Of a stretch of 64,000 nt of DNA, positions 1 through 8,124 are shown piece after piece. The notes below the pieces were generated by a model. It did no database searches, was not told the origin of the DNA, and saw nothing but the letters and a program-made list of their open reading frames with translations. Each line of letters begins with the position of its first letter. Within the stretch, counting starts at the first letter, position 1. The translations under genes were made by a program, and so were the position numbers. Source of the DNA: Arthrobacter ramosus (GTDB lineage Bacteria > Actinomycetota > Actinomycetes > Actinomycetales > Micrococcaceae); NCBI RefSeq assembly GCF_039535095.1, contig NZ_BAAAWN010000001.1:4340001-4404000 (forward strand). The letters are read 5' to 3'.

Positions 1-1
1 C

Positions 2-127
2 CGAAACGACATCCGCTACGGCACCGCCCAGGACCTCCCGGTCATTCCAACCCTCGCGATCCCGACCCCCATCCAACGCCAAGCCTTCGACCTCATCGGA
101 GAGCCCATCCCCATCCACATCAAGTAG
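2..127 (+). CDS. C-terminal fragment of an unrecognised protein, cut by the window edge
   Basis: An open frame runs from the window edge to a TAG at 125-127 and encodes the last 41 residues of a protein, ending in GEPIPIHIK. It contains a Pro/Ile-rich stretch (IPTLAIPTPIQRQAF). A strong hairpin follows it at once, which supports it being a real gene end. I do not recognise the family; a transposase tail is possible but cannot be shown from so short a piece. Confidence 0.45.
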   Translation, partial: RNDIRYGTAQDLPVIPTLAIPTPIQRQAFDLIGEPIPIHIK

Positions 128-151
128 ACAGAACCCCAGCCCCCGAAAACA

Positions 152-181
152 GCGAAATCCCCGCCGAGGCGGGGATTTCGC
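152..181. terminator. Strong hairpin terminator between convergent genes
   Basis: A perfect 14-bp inverted repeat (152-165 pairs with 168-181; arm GCGAAATCCCCGCC) lies between the end of the left-edge gene (127) and the end of the minus-strand isomerase gene (207). The convergent setting suits a bidirectional terminator. Confidence 0.75.
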
Positions 182-206
182 ACGTCATCACGGACGTAAC
201 TTCGGT

Positions 207-1064
207 CTAGGCGTACGGCAGCACGAGCTCCGCGTAGCGCTGTTTCATGGCTGCCAGGACCGCGTCGCCGTCGGCGTCCCAGATGTCCTGGTTGAAGATT
301 TCCACTTCGATGTCGCCAGCGTAGCCGGCGTCGCGCACCCAGCTGCCGATCGTCGCGAAGTCGATCACGCCGTCTCCCATCATGCCGCGCGAGAGCAGCG
401 CGTCGGCAGCGATGGGGAGGTTGAAGTCGCACACTTGGTAGGACGCGATCCGGTTCTCCCGGCCGGCCCGCTGGATCTGCTGCTTCAGTTCGGGGTCCCA
501 CCAGACGTGGAAGGTGTCGACGGCGACGCCGACCGCCCTTGCGTCGTAGGGTGCGGCGAGGTCGAGTGCCTGGCCCAGGGTCGAGATGAGGGCTCGGTCC
601 GCCGCGTACATCGGGTGCAGGGGTTCAAGCACCAGCCGGACCCCGTGCTCGACGGCGAAGGGCACCAGGTCCTCTAGGCGATCGACCACGCGACGGCGGG
701 CTGCGACGACGTCCTTCTCGCCCGGCGCGAGCCCGCCGACCACCAGGAACAGCTCCCGCGTATCCAGCGCCACGGCTTCCAGGATGGCCGCCCGGTTGTC
801 GGCCAGGGCGGCCGCCTGCCCTTCGGCGTCGGCCGCTGTGAGGAAACCGCCCCGGCAGAGGGACGAGACGCGAAGTCCGGCGTCCTTGATCAGCTTGGCG
901 GCCTTGTCCAAGCCGGTGTCGGCGACGATGTCCCGCCACGGTCCGATCGCCGGAATTCCGGCCCGGACGCAGCCGTCCACGGCTTCGGCGAGCGTCCATT
1001 TCTTGGTGGTGGCGCTGTTCAGTGACAATCTTGAAAAGTCCGACAGTCGCGAAAAGTCGCTCAT
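207..1064 (-). CDS. Sugar phosphate isomerase/epimerase (AP endonuclease 2-like TIM barrel)
   Basis: 285 aa, the usual length for xylose-isomerase-like TIM-barrel enzymes that isomerise, epimerise, dehydrate or hydrate sugars. Metal-ligand positions are visible: Glu147 in LEPLHP, Asp183/His186 in VDTFHVWWD, and a late Glu255 in IEVEIF. It is the last gene of a three-gene minus-strand operon; its ATG overlaps the stop of the DUF993 gene by 4 bp (ATGA), so the start is firm. The first residues contain a tandem repeat, SDFSRL twice. Family and fold are clear. The substrate is not known; the neighbours (Gfo/Idh dehydrogenase, DUF993, transporter) point to a sugar or polyol pathway. Confidence 0.88.
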   Translation of the reverse strand: MSDFSRLSDFSRLSLNSATTKKWTLAEAVDGCVRAGIPAIGPWRDIVADTGLDKAAKLIKDAGLRVSSLCRGGFLTAADAEGQAAALADNRAAILEAVALDTRELFLVVGGLAPGEKDVVAARRRVVDRLEDLVPFAVEHGVRLVLEPLHPMYAADRALISTLGQALDLAAPYDARAVGVAVDTFHVWWDPELKQQIQRAGRENRIASYQVCDFNLPIAADALLSRGMMGDGVIDFATIGSWVRDAGYAGDIEVEIFNQDIWDADGDAVLAAMKQRYAELVLPYA

Positions 1065-2275
1065 GCGCCCACTCCGTTGATGCGAAGGTAATCGGACATC
1101 CGGAAGGCGGCCAGCGCTGGATCGCGCAGGAGCCCGGCCTGGTCGGCGAGTTCGAAGGTGCGCGCCAGGTGGACCACCGAGCGGCCGGAATGCAGTCCGC
1201 CGACCATCTGGAATCCGGGCTGCTTGCCGTTGAGCCAGGACATGAAGGCGATCCCGGTCTTGTAGTAGAACGTGGGGGCGCTGAAGATGTGTTTGCCCAG
1301 TTCGCGGGTGGAGTCCAGGATGGCGCGTGCGTCCGCAGCGTCGCCGGCGTCGTACTTCTGCAACGCCACCGAAGCGGCAGGGTAGATCGCGGCGAAGATG
1401 CCCAGCAGCGCGTCCGAGTGGTGGGCGCCGTCGCCGTCGATCAGTTCCGGGTAGTTGAAATCGTCGCCGGTGTAGAGGCGGACGCCCGCCGGAAGGGCTG
1501 AGCGCAGGGCAACTTCATGCGAAGCGTCCAGCAGCGAGACCTTCACGCCGTCCACCCTGTCCGCGTGATCGCGGATCAGGCCAAGGAAGGTTTCAGTTGC
1601 TTCGGCGACGTCGTTAGAGCCCCAATAGCCGGCCAATGCGGGGTCGAACATGGTCCCGAGCCAGTGCAGGATGACCGGCTGGTCCACTTCAGTGAGGAGC
1701 GTGGAGTAGACGTGCAGATAGTCCCCGGGGCTTGCAGCCACTTTGGCCAGCGCCCGGGACGTCATGATGATGACCTTCGGCCCGGCTTCGCTCACGACGG
1801 CGATCTGCTCGCGGTACGCGTCCAGCACGGCCTTGATACCGGAGGGACCCTCGGGAACAGAGGCGAGGTCCAGCTGGTCCGTTCCGGCGCCGCAGGACAC
1901 GAGATCCCGGACGGTCTTGCCAGCGGTGGCGGCGTTGCCTGACGCCACCACGGAGGCCGCTTCGACGCCGGTTCGCTTGATGAGCTGCTGCGTCGCGGCC
2001 CAGTCCAGGCCCATGCCGCGCTGGGCGGTGTCCATGGCATCAGCAACGCCCAGGCCGTAGGACCACAGCTCGTGCCGGTACGCCATCGTGGCGTCCCAGT
2101 CCAAGTGCGCCGGGGCGCCCGGGGTATTGTCGGCTGTCGCTTCCGGAATCACGTGCGCGGCGGCATAGGCGCGCCGGGACGTCAGCGGCGCCGTCGGCCT
2201 GGCCCACGACGTGGCCGGCTGCAACCTGTAGAGGCGGGTCCCGCCGTCGTTGTTTGGGAGGAGAAGGGAAGTCAT
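1061..2275 (-). CDS. DUF993 family protein (dihydrodipicolinate synthase-like aldolase)
   Basis: 404 aa from an ATG at 2275 that shares one base with the stop of the upstream oxidoreductase gene (TGATG); a longer upstream frame exists but lies inside that gene. The protein matches the DUF993 group distantly related to DapA/NanA TIM-barrel lyases, which form a Schiff base with lysine; a Lys in DGVKVSLLD is a candidate. RLYTGDDFNYPELIDGDG resembles the substrate-pocket segment of that superfamily. It overlaps the next gene by 4 bp. Likely role: retro-aldol cleavage or dehydration of an oxidised sugar made by the neighbouring Gfo/Idh enzyme (inference). DUF993 has no firmly established reaction known to me. 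Confidence 0.8.
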   Translation of the reverse strand: MTSLLLPNNDGGTRLYRLQPATSWARPTAPLTSRRAYAAAHVIPEATADNTPGAPAHLDWDATMAYRHELWSYGLGVADAMDTAQRGMGLDWAATQQLIKRTGVEAASVVASGNAATAGKTVRDLVSCGAGTDQLDLASVPEGPSGIKAVLDAYREQIAVVSEAGPKVIIMTSRALAKVAASPGDYLHVYSTLLTEVDQPVILHWLGTMFDPALAGYWGSNDVAEATETFLGLIRDHADRVDGVKVSLLDASHEVALRSALPAGVRLYTGDDFNYPELIDGDGAHHSDALLGIFAAIYPAASVALQKYDAGDAADARAILDSTRELGKHIFSAPTFYYKTGIAFMSWLNGKQPGFQMVGGLHSGRSVVHLARTFELADQAGLLRDPALAAFRMSDYLRINGVGA

Positions 2276-3444
2276 CAGAGCTCGATCTCCGGGATGTCGA
2301 TGGTGCGGCGCTCGTCGTTGGACCGCAGGCCGAGCTCGGCGAGCTGCACGCCGCGGGCAGCAGAAAGCAGGCCGAAGCGGTGCTCGCGGCCGGCAACGAC
2401 GTCGCGCAGGAATTCTTCCCACTGCAGCTTGAAGCCGTTGTCCAGATCGGCGTTGGCGGGGACTTCCTGCCACTGGCTGCGGAAGGACTCCGTGACGGGC
2501 AAGTCCGGATTCCAGACGGGCTTGGGGGTGTGGGCGCGCTGCTGCGCGACGCACTTGTTCAAGCCCGCCACGGCGGAGCCGTGCGTGCCGTCGATCTGGA
2601 ACTCCACGAGTTCGTCGCGGTAGATGCGGACGGCCCAGGAAGAGTTGATCTGGCCGACGACGTCGTCTCCGCCAGGGGTCTCAAGCTCGAAGATGCCGTA
2701 GGACGCGTCGTCGGCCGTGGCCTTGTATTCCTTGCCCTGTTCGTCCCAGCGGGTCGGGATGTGGGTGGCGGTCTTGGCGTTGACGCTCTTGACCTTGCCG
2801 ATGATGCCTTCCAGGACGTAGTTCCAGTGGCAGAACATGTCCGTTGTCATTCCGCCGCCGTCTTCCTTGCGGTAGTTCCAGGACGGGCGCTGCGCTGCCT
2901 GGATGTCGCCTTCGAAGACCCAGTAGCCGAACTCGCCGCGGATGGAGAGGATGCGGCCGAAGAAACCCTCATCCACGAGGCGGCGCAGCTTGACCAGGCC
3001 CGGCAGGTAAAGCTTGTCGTGCACCACGCCGGCCGTGACGCCGGATTCCTTGCCGATCCGGGCCAGTTCGATGGCTTCTTCCAGCGTCTCGGCCGTCGGC
3101 TTCTCGGTGAAAATGTGTTTCCCGGCGCGCATTGCCTTTTTCAGGGTCGCCGCGCGGAGGCTGGTCATCGACGCATCGAAAACGACGTCGACCGTGGGGT
3201 CGTTGATGACTGCGTCGAGGTCGGTGGACCACTCGGAGACTTTGTTGAGTTCGGCGAGTTCGCGGATTTTCGCTTCGTTGCGGCCCACCAGGATCGGTTC
3301 AACCTGGACGCGGGTGCCGTCCGCCAAGGTAAAGCCCCCGGCGTCCCGGATGGGGAGGATGGAACGCAGCAGGTGCTGGCGGTAGCCCATCCGGCCGGTG
3401 ATGCCGTTCATGGCGATGCGGATCGTCTTTGTTTCGTAGCCCAT
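2275..3444 (-). CDS. Gfo/Idh/MocA family oxidoreductase
   Basis: 389 aa. The N-terminus carries a Rossmann dinucleotide motif in an unusual form, GITGRMGYRQH (about residues 14-24), recalling DapB more than the common GxGxxG of this family. The EKP motif (FTEKPTAETLEEA, about 110-122) marks the catalytic Lys region of Gfo/Idh enzymes. It is first in the minus-strand operon, with GAAGAGGA upstream of the ATG, and is divergent from the LacI regulator gene. Probable role: NAD(P)-dependent oxidation of a sugar or cyclitol that the DUF993 and TIM-barrel enzymes then process. Substrate unknown. Confidence 0.88.
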   Translation of the reverse strand: MGYETKTIRIAMNGITGRMGYRQHLLRSILPIRDAGGFTLADGTRVQVEPILVGRNEAKIRELAELNKVSEWSTDLDAVINDPTVDVVFDASMTSLRAATLKKAMRAGKHIFTEKPTAETLEEAIELARIGKESGVTAGVVHDKLYLPGLVKLRRLVDEGFFGRILSIRGEFGYWVFEGDIQAAQRPSWNYRKEDGGGMTTDMFCHWNYVLEGIIGKVKSVNAKTATHIPTRWDEQGKEYKATADDASYGIFELETPGGDDVVGQINSSWAVRIYRDELVEFQIDGTHGSAVAGLNKCVAQQRAHTPKPVWNPDLPVTESFRSQWQEVPANADLDNGFKLQWEEFLRDVVAGREHRFGLLSAARGVQLAELGLRSNDERRTIDIPEIEL

Positions 3445-3472
3445 GAGTCCTCTTCAATGGAAAGTGAATGAA

Positions 3473-3492
3473 GTGGGAAAGCGCATTCCCAC
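3473..3492. promoter_or_regulatory. LacI-type operator in the divergent promoter region
   Basis: A 20-bp site with perfect arms GTGGGAA (3473-3479) and TTCCCAC (3486-3492) around AGCGCA. It lies between the divergent oxidoreductase and LacI genes and matches the AAAGCGC-centred sites at 3523, 4788 and 4806. Likely bound by the adjacent LacI protein. Confidence 0.6.
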
Positions 3493-3522
3493 TGCATTCA
3501 TGATGACACGCGGCTCCGGGTC

Positions 3523-3538
3523 TGGCAATCGCTTTCCC
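3523..3538. promoter_or_regulatory. Second LacI-type operator-like site
   Basis: TGGCAATCGCTTTCCC; its complement GGGAAAGCGATTGCCA closely follows the GGGAAAGCGCAT core of the site at 3473, 30-50 bp away. It is a weaker match and may be an auxiliary operator. Confidence 0.45.
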
Positions 3539-3613
3539 GAGGCTGGTCAGGACTGCAATAATCGGATGTTGCTGAAAGTGCCCGAGACCGAGGCTTTTGA
3601 AGAGGAGTTGTCC

Positions 3614-4714
3614 GTGACTGCAAGCACGCTGTCCGAAGTGGCCAAACTGGCCGGCGTCTCCCCCGCCACGGCCTCCCGGGTACTCAATGGTTCTGCCAGG
3701 ACACCCGCACCGGAGATCGCCGAGCGCGTCCGGCAGGCGGCCGACACCCTCGGCTACATCGCGAATGCCCAGGCCCAGGGCCTCGCAAAAGCGCGCTCCG
3801 GGCTGATCGGGCTGATTGTGCACGACATCGCCGATCCCTACTTCTCGGCCATAGCCCGCGGCGTCCAGGCTGCCGCACGGGAACAACACAAGATGGTTCT
3901 CCTGGCCACGACCGAGGGCACACCCACTGACGAACGGGCCGCCGTCGCCGCCTTCGCCGCGCGCAGGGCGGACTCCATCGTGATAGCGGGATCGCGATCG
4001 ACCCAGCCTGGCGACAAGGGCGGTAACGCCGAATTGGCCGCTGAACTCGACCGGTACTGCCGCAATGGCGGCAAGGTCGGCGTCGTGGGCCACGGCATCA
4101 TCGGAGCCTCCCAAACGGACGGCTACCACGTCGTTTCCGTTCCTAACGAAGAACTGGCTGCGGAGCTCGCCGCCAAACTCGCCGCCGGCAACCACGGCGA
4201 CTTCGTCATCATCAGCGGCCCGGAAGGACGGTTGACATCAGATGACCGCATCCGGGGATTCCAGCGAGGTCTGACTGACGCCGGACGGCAGCAGGCCGAG
4301 GTGATCCGCAGCGGATTCGACCGCGAGGGCGGCTACGAAGCCGGACTCCAGCTCGCAACCCGGATCAAAGCCGGACAAACAGCGGGGGCTGGGCGATCGG
4401 CTGGCGCCCCCGGGGCCCGGCTCTGCATTTTTGCCGCGAACGACGTGATGGCCATCGGCGCAGTGGCCGCGCTTCGCTCCCAGGGCTTGAGGATCCCCCG
4501 CGATGCACTGATTGCGGGATTCGATGACATTGAAACCTTGCGCGACTTCCGCCCGGCCCTCACCACCGTGAGCCTGCCGCTTGAAGAGATCGGCAGGCTC
4601 GCCACCCTCGGAAGCTCCAACGAGCGTGAGGCGGGCGAAGAGCTCAGCACCCATTCCGCCGTCACGGGCGCGGTTGTGCTGCGACGCAGCACCGAAACGT
4701 CGCCCTCGGCGTAA
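3614..4714 (+). CDS. LacI family transcriptional regulator
   Basis: 366 aa from a GTG at 3614, chosen because GAGGAG lies six bases upstream and because the protein then begins directly with the helix-turn-helix (TLSEVAKLAGVSPATASRVLNG, about residues 5-26). Earlier in-frame starts would add about 57 unconserved residues. A periplasmic-binding-protein-like sensor domain follows (LIGLIVHDIADPYF near residue 64, FAANDVMAIGA near 275). The gene sits between the catabolic operon on the minus strand and the transporter on the plus strand; four similar operators in the two control regions suggest that it represses both. The inducer is probably a sugar or derivative. Confidence 0.9.
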   Translation: MTASTLSEVAKLAGVSPATASRVLNGSARTPAPEIAERVRQAADTLGYIANAQAQGLAKARSGLIGLIVHDIADPYFSAIARGVQAAAREQHKMVLLATTEGTPTDERAAVAAFAARRADSIVIAGSRSTQPGDKGGNAELAAELDRYCRNGGKVGVVGHGIIGASQTDGYHVVSVPNEELAAELAAKLAAGNHGDFVIISGPEGRLTSDDRIRGFQRGLTDAGRQQAEVIRSGFDREGGYEAGLQLATRIKAGQTAGAGRSAGAPGARLCIFAANDVMAIGAVAALRSQGLRIPRDALIAGFDDIETLRDFRPALTTVSLPLEEIGRLATLGSSNEREAGEELSTHSAVTGAVVLRRSTETSPSA

Positions 4715-4759
4715 GGACAATTCCCGAGGGTCGGGTGTGACCGGCGCAACAATTTCCCC

Positions 4760-4788
4760 TTGACAGCGGGGCCGCGCGGGTGTCTCAT
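4760..4788 (+). promoter_or_regulatory. Promoter of the transporter/mutarotase operon
   Basis: A consensus -35 TTGACA (4760-4765) is followed after 17 bp by TCTCAT (4783-4788), four of six matches to a -10. The LacI-type operators begin at the end of this -10 box, so a bound repressor would block RNA polymerase. Confidence 0.55.
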
Positions 4789-4822
4789 GGAAAGCGCTTA
4801 CCAGTTGGGAAAGCGCATACCA
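4788..4822. promoter_or_regulatory. Tandem LacI-type operators over the transporter promoter
   Basis: Two sites lie side by side: TGGAAAGCGCTTACCA (4788-4803, palindromic apart from one position pair) and TGGGAAAGCGCATACCA (4806-4822). Both share the AAAGCGC centre with the sites near 3473 and 3523. Their place just downstream of the -10 box fits repression by the LacI protein encoded at 3614-4714. Confidence 0.62.
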
Positions 4823-4935
4823 AGCGGAAATTTAGACCGATTCTTGCGATGGCGCCGCCCTCCTGCTGGAAACCAGACCCAAAGACGGGAAGGCCCTTCC
4901 AGTGGCCCAAAACGACTTGTCCAAAGGAGGACAAT

Positions 4936-6330
4936 ATGAAGATCGACGCGAGCAGGCAGCGAAGTTCAACCGGACCGCGACCGTCCAGCACCACGAGGAA
5001 AGCGGCAGCCAGCGGCTGGATCGGCAGCGCCCTTGAGTACTACGACTGGTTCATCTACGCGCAGGCCGCTGCGCTCGTCTTCCCGGGCGTCTTCTTTCCC
5101 GCGGGAAACCCGACTGTTGCGCTGATCGCTTCGCTCGGCACATACGCCGTGGGCTATGTGGCTCGCCCGATTGGTGCCTTCGTCCTCGGACAATGGGGCG
5201 ACAAGCACGGCCGGAAGAACGTCCTGGTCCTCGCCATGTTAATGATGGGCGCGTCGACCTTCGCCGTCGCTTTGTTGCCGACTTATAGCCAGGTCGGGCT
5301 TCTGGCACCCGTCCTCCTGGTTGCCGTCCGTCTCATCCAGGGCTTCGCGGTGGCCGGCGAGCTGAGCGGCGCCAGCGCCATGATCGTGGAGCACGCGCCG
5401 TTCGGCCGCCGGGGCTTCTACGCAAGCTTCGCGCTCCAAGGCACCCAGGCCGGACAGATCATTGCCGCGGCTGTCTTCCTCCCGCTCTCCGCCGTACTCT
5501 CCAATGAAGCGTTCAAATCCTGGGGCTGGCGCATTCCGTTCCTCCTCAGCGCCCTCGTGGTGTTCGCCGGGTACATGATCCGCCGCCGGGTCGAAGAAAC
5601 CCCCATCTTTACTGAGGAAAAGGCGCACCAGGACATCCCGAAGATGCCGATCGTCCGCGTTCTGCGGGAAAGCGGCCTGGACGTGGTCCGGGCAATCTGC
5701 ATGACCTTGGTCAACGTCGTCGGCGTCACCGTCGCGGTCTTCGGTGCGGCGTACGCCACCCAGCCGGGTTACGGCGTCGGGATGAGTACTACTGTCTACC
5801 TCTGGATCCCGGTCCTGGCCAACGTCGTCGCACTCGCCCTTATCCCCTTGTTCGGAGATCTGTCGGATCGGTTCGGCCGCCGGCCGTTGATGATCTTCGG
5901 CTCGTTGAGTTCCGGCGTCCTGGCCTACGCCTACCTGTACGCGGTGAGCCAGAACAACGTACTGCTCACGATCGTCCTCTCGATCATCATGTGGGGCACG
6001 CTGTACCAGGTCTGGAATGCAACCTTCGCCAGCTTCTTCCAGGAGCTCTTCCCCGCCCGCACCCGCGTCACGGGATTCGCCATCTCGCAGAACATCGGCC
6101 TCGTCATCACCGCGTTTCTTCCGAGCATCTTCGCGGCAATCGCCCCGCCGGGATCGGCGGATGTCCCGATCATCATCGGGTCCATCTGTTTCGGAATCTG
6201 TGTCATCGGCGCCGTGGCTGCCTGGTCGGCCCGTGAAACCTACCGTATCCCGCTCAACCAACTGGGGACGGCGAACGCGACGCCCGTTGCCCGCGAGGAG
6301 TACCGCCAGCTTCGGAGCGGCGCCCGGTAA
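4936..6330 (+). CDS. MFS transporter, metabolite:H+ symporter (MHS) type
   Basis: 464 aa from ATG 4936, preceded by AAAGGAGG at 4923-4930; the frame is open further upstream but runs through the operators and promoter, so those starts are rejected. About twelve hydrophobic segments. MHS-family signatures: SALEYYDWFIY in TM1 and RPIGAFVLGQWGDKHGRK in the TM2-3 loop, with a second GDLSDRFGRRP loop near the middle. MHS carriers typically move organic acids or small polar metabolites with protons across the cytoplasmic membrane. Operator-controlled and placed next to the sugar-acid type catabolic genes, it probably imports their substrate. Confidence 0.88.
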   Translation: MKIDASRQRSSTGPRPSSTTRKAAASGWIGSALEYYDWFIYAQAAALVFPGVFFPAGNPTVALIASLGTYAVGYVARPIGAFVLGQWGDKHGRKNVLVLAMLMMGASTFAVALLPTYSQVGLLAPVLLVAVRLIQGFAVAGELSGASAMIVEHAPFGRRGFYASFALQGTQAGQIIAAAVFLPLSAVLSNEAFKSWGWRIPFLLSALVVFAGYMIRRRVEETPIFTEEKAHQDIPKMPIVRVLRESGLDVVRAICMTLVNVVGVTVAVFGAAYATQPGYGVGMSTTVYLWIPVLANVVALALIPLFGDLSDRFGRRPLMIFGSLSSGVLAYAYLYAVSQNNVLLTIVLSIIMWGTLYQVWNATFASFFQELFPARTRVTGFAISQNIGLVITAFLPSIFAAIAPPGSADVPIIIGSICFGICVIGAVAAWSARETYRIPLNQLGTANATPVAREEYRQLRSGAR

Positions 6331-6366
6331 CCCAAGCGATTACGAGGGCGAATCGCGGCCTTTGAA

Positions 6367-6378
6367 TGAAACGATTCA
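6367..6378. promoter_or_regulatory. LacI-type operator-like site before the mutarotase gene
   Basis: TGAAACGATTCA fits the general LacI-family pattern TGAAWCGWTTCA and lies 19 bp before the mutarotase start, inside the short gap after the transporter gene. It differs from the AAAGCGC sites upstream, so a different LacI protein may read it. It could also be chance. Confidence 0.35.
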
Positions 6379-6396
6379 CAGAAGAGGAGAATCCAT

Positions 6397-6729
6397 ATGC
6401 GCGTCTGCTTCCGTTCCTCGGTCAAACCCAGCCAGATTCCCGAATATCGACGCCGACACGCGGCCGTGTGGCCGGAGATGCTCCGTGAACTCAAGGCGGC
6501 CGGCTGGAACAACTACTCGTTGTTCCTCGCCGACGACGGGCTGCTGGTGGGATACGTGGAATGCGACGATTTCGGCGCGGCACGTGCCCGCATGGCCTTG
6601 ACTGATGTGAATGCCCGTTGGCAAGCGGAAATGGCGCTCCTGTTCGAAGACGACGAATGGACGCCGGACCAAGGATTCGTCCAACTCACGGAAATCTTCA
6701 ATCTCGAGGACCAATTGTCCGGAGGTTGA
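6397..6729 (+). CDS. rhaM: L-rhamnose mutarotase family protein
   Basis: 110 aa, close to the usual 104 aa of RhaM, which interconverts alpha and beta L-rhamnose anomers. Conserved features: RRHAAVWPEM with the probable catalytic His21, GWNNYSLFL, and LTDVNARW near residue 70. The usual paired Trp after RW is RWQ here, so the specificity may differ. Start ATG 6397 has AGAGGAG upstream. It follows the MHS transporter by 66 bp and is probably in the same operon. No rhamnose isomerase, kinase or aldolase is nearby, so it may act on another sugar of this locus. Symbol given by family only. Confidence 0.78.
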   Translation: MRVCFRSSVKPSQIPEYRRRHAAVWPEMLRELKAAGWNNYSLFLADDGLLVGYVECDDFGAARARMALTDVNARWQAEMALLFEDDEWTPDQGFVQLTEIFNLEDQLSGG

Positions 6730-6742
6730 GGCCTCGGACTCA

Positions 6743-6803
6743 AACCTGGGCTTGTTTCCCATCGCCGCGCTTCAAGCTCCGGCCTGGGAAACAAGCCCCG
6801 GTT
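6743..6803. terminator. Bidirectional terminator between convergent genes
   Basis: A 19-bp inverted repeat with one mismatch (6743-6761 and 6785-6803) with a 23-base loop, followed by TTTT reading rightward. It separates the mutarotase gene from the convergent acyl-CoA dehydrogenase gene. Confidence 0.65.
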
Positions 6804-6861
6804 TTGCGACCCCGGCGCCGGAATCGAGCCCCACCGCGAGCCCGCCCCGCCAAAAAAGCCC

Positions 6862-8124
6862 TCAAACGATCGCGGAAACCCCTGTCACGGCCCGGCCCAC
6901 GATGAGCGAGTTGATCTCGAACGATCCTTCGTAGGTGTAGATCGCCTCGGCATCGGCAAAGATCTTGGCCATCCGGTAATCGGTCACGATGCCGTTCCCG
7001 CCCAGGATGGACCGGCCCATCGCCACGGTTTCGCGCATCCGGGCGCTGCAGTACGCCTTGGCCAGGGCCACCTGTGCCATTTGGGCTCCGCCGTGCCGCA
7101 CTCCCTTGCTGTCCGTGTAGATGTCCTCCTGCAGCTGGGCGATCCGCACCATCATGCCCATGCTGGCCACGGCATTTCCGAGCATGTCCACCAATTGCTG
7201 CTGGATGAGCTGGAACTTCGCCAGCGGTCGGCCGAACTGCCGGCGTTCAAGCGCGTACTTCCGGGCGACGTCGAACGCCGCCAACTGCTGCCCCACAGCC
7301 TGCCAGGCCACCATGAGCCTGGATCCGCGCAGCAGGTGGTTGGTGTCGGCGAAGCTGTTGATCCCGGCGAAACGATCCGCCTCGGCAATCCGCACGTCTT
7401 TGAGGACAATGTCGGCGTTTTGCACGGTGCGCAGGGCGATTTTGTTCTCGATCTTGGTGCGCGTCACTCCGGACAGCGTGGCGTCCACGATGAAGCCTCG
7501 GACGGCGCCGTCAGCTTCGTCCCGGGCCCAGACCAACATGTGATCGCAGAACGTCCCGTTGCCGATCCAGCGCTTGGCGCCGTTCAACACCCAGTAGTCA
7601 CCGCCGTCGTCGGCTCCCCCGGCGACCCGGCGGGCCACCGTCTGCAGGCCGCCGGCCACGTCGGAACCGTGATCCGGTTCCGTGAGCGCAAACGCTCCGG
7701 TGGTCCGGAGGTTTGAGGCGTCGTCGAGGTACCGGTCCTGCTGGTCCTTGGAGCCGAACTCGTAGAGCGCCTCGATGAAGAGGTCGTGGTGGACCATGAA
7801 GAACGTGGCAATAGAGGTGTCCACGCGGGTCATTTCCGCGATCACGAGCCCGGCGAACAGGTTGCTGTAGCCGCGGTGCGTGGGGGTGCTTAGGCGAAGG
7901 GCCGCGAGCTTGGGCAGGATGTGCGCCGGGAACTCGGCCTTGTCCCACCAATCCTTGGCATACGGCGCGATTTCGGTGGCGAGGAATTCCCGGAGCTCAT
8001 TGAGTTTGCGCTGTTCCTGGACGCTGAGGAGCGATTCGAAATCGAAAAAGTCCGCCCCAGGCAAGGAGGGCAAAGAACCCGCCGAGTGTTCCACAGCGGC
8101 CGCCACCTTGTGCGCCTGGCTCAC
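6862..8124 (-). CDS. Acyl-CoA dehydrogenase
   Basis: 420 aa FAD enzyme introducing a 2,3-double bond in acyl-CoA. Visible features: [14 protein letters not shown] in the middle domain (FAD/substrate binding), [28 protein letters not shown] in the C-terminal helical domain, and [18 protein letters not shown] at the end, where the Glu of YEG is the expected catalytic base as in glutaryl-CoA dehydrogenase-like members. Its ATG overlaps the stop of the SDR gene by 4 bp, so the two are co-translated. The pair could carry out successive beta-oxidation steps on a short or branched acyl-CoA. Exact substrate unknown. Confidence 0.92.
   Translation of the reverse strand: MSQAHKVAAAVEHSAGSLPSLPGADFFDFESLLSVQEQRKLNELREFLATEIAPYAKDWWDKAEFPAHILPKLAALRLSTPTHRGYSNLFAGLVIAEMTRVDTSIATFFMVHHDLFIEALYEFGSKDQQDRYLDDASNLRTTGAFALTEPDHGSDVAGGLQTVARRVAGGADDGGDYWVLNGAKRWIGNGTFCDHMLVWARDEADGAVRGFIVDATLSGVTRTKIENKIALRTVQNADIVLKDVRIAEADRFAGINSFADTNHLLRGSRLMVAWQAVGQQLAAFDVARKYALERRQFGRPLAKFQLIQQQLVDMLGNAVASMGMMVRIAQLQEDIYTDSKGVRHGGAQMAQVALAKAYCSARMRETVAMGRSILGGNGIVTDYRMAKIFADAEAIYTYEGSFEINSLIVGRAVTGVSAIV

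Noticed and set aside
2254..3471. Plus-strand frame opposite the Gfo/Idh gene
   Set aside because: Antisense shadow; the minus strand has Rossmann and EKP motifs and coupled starts.
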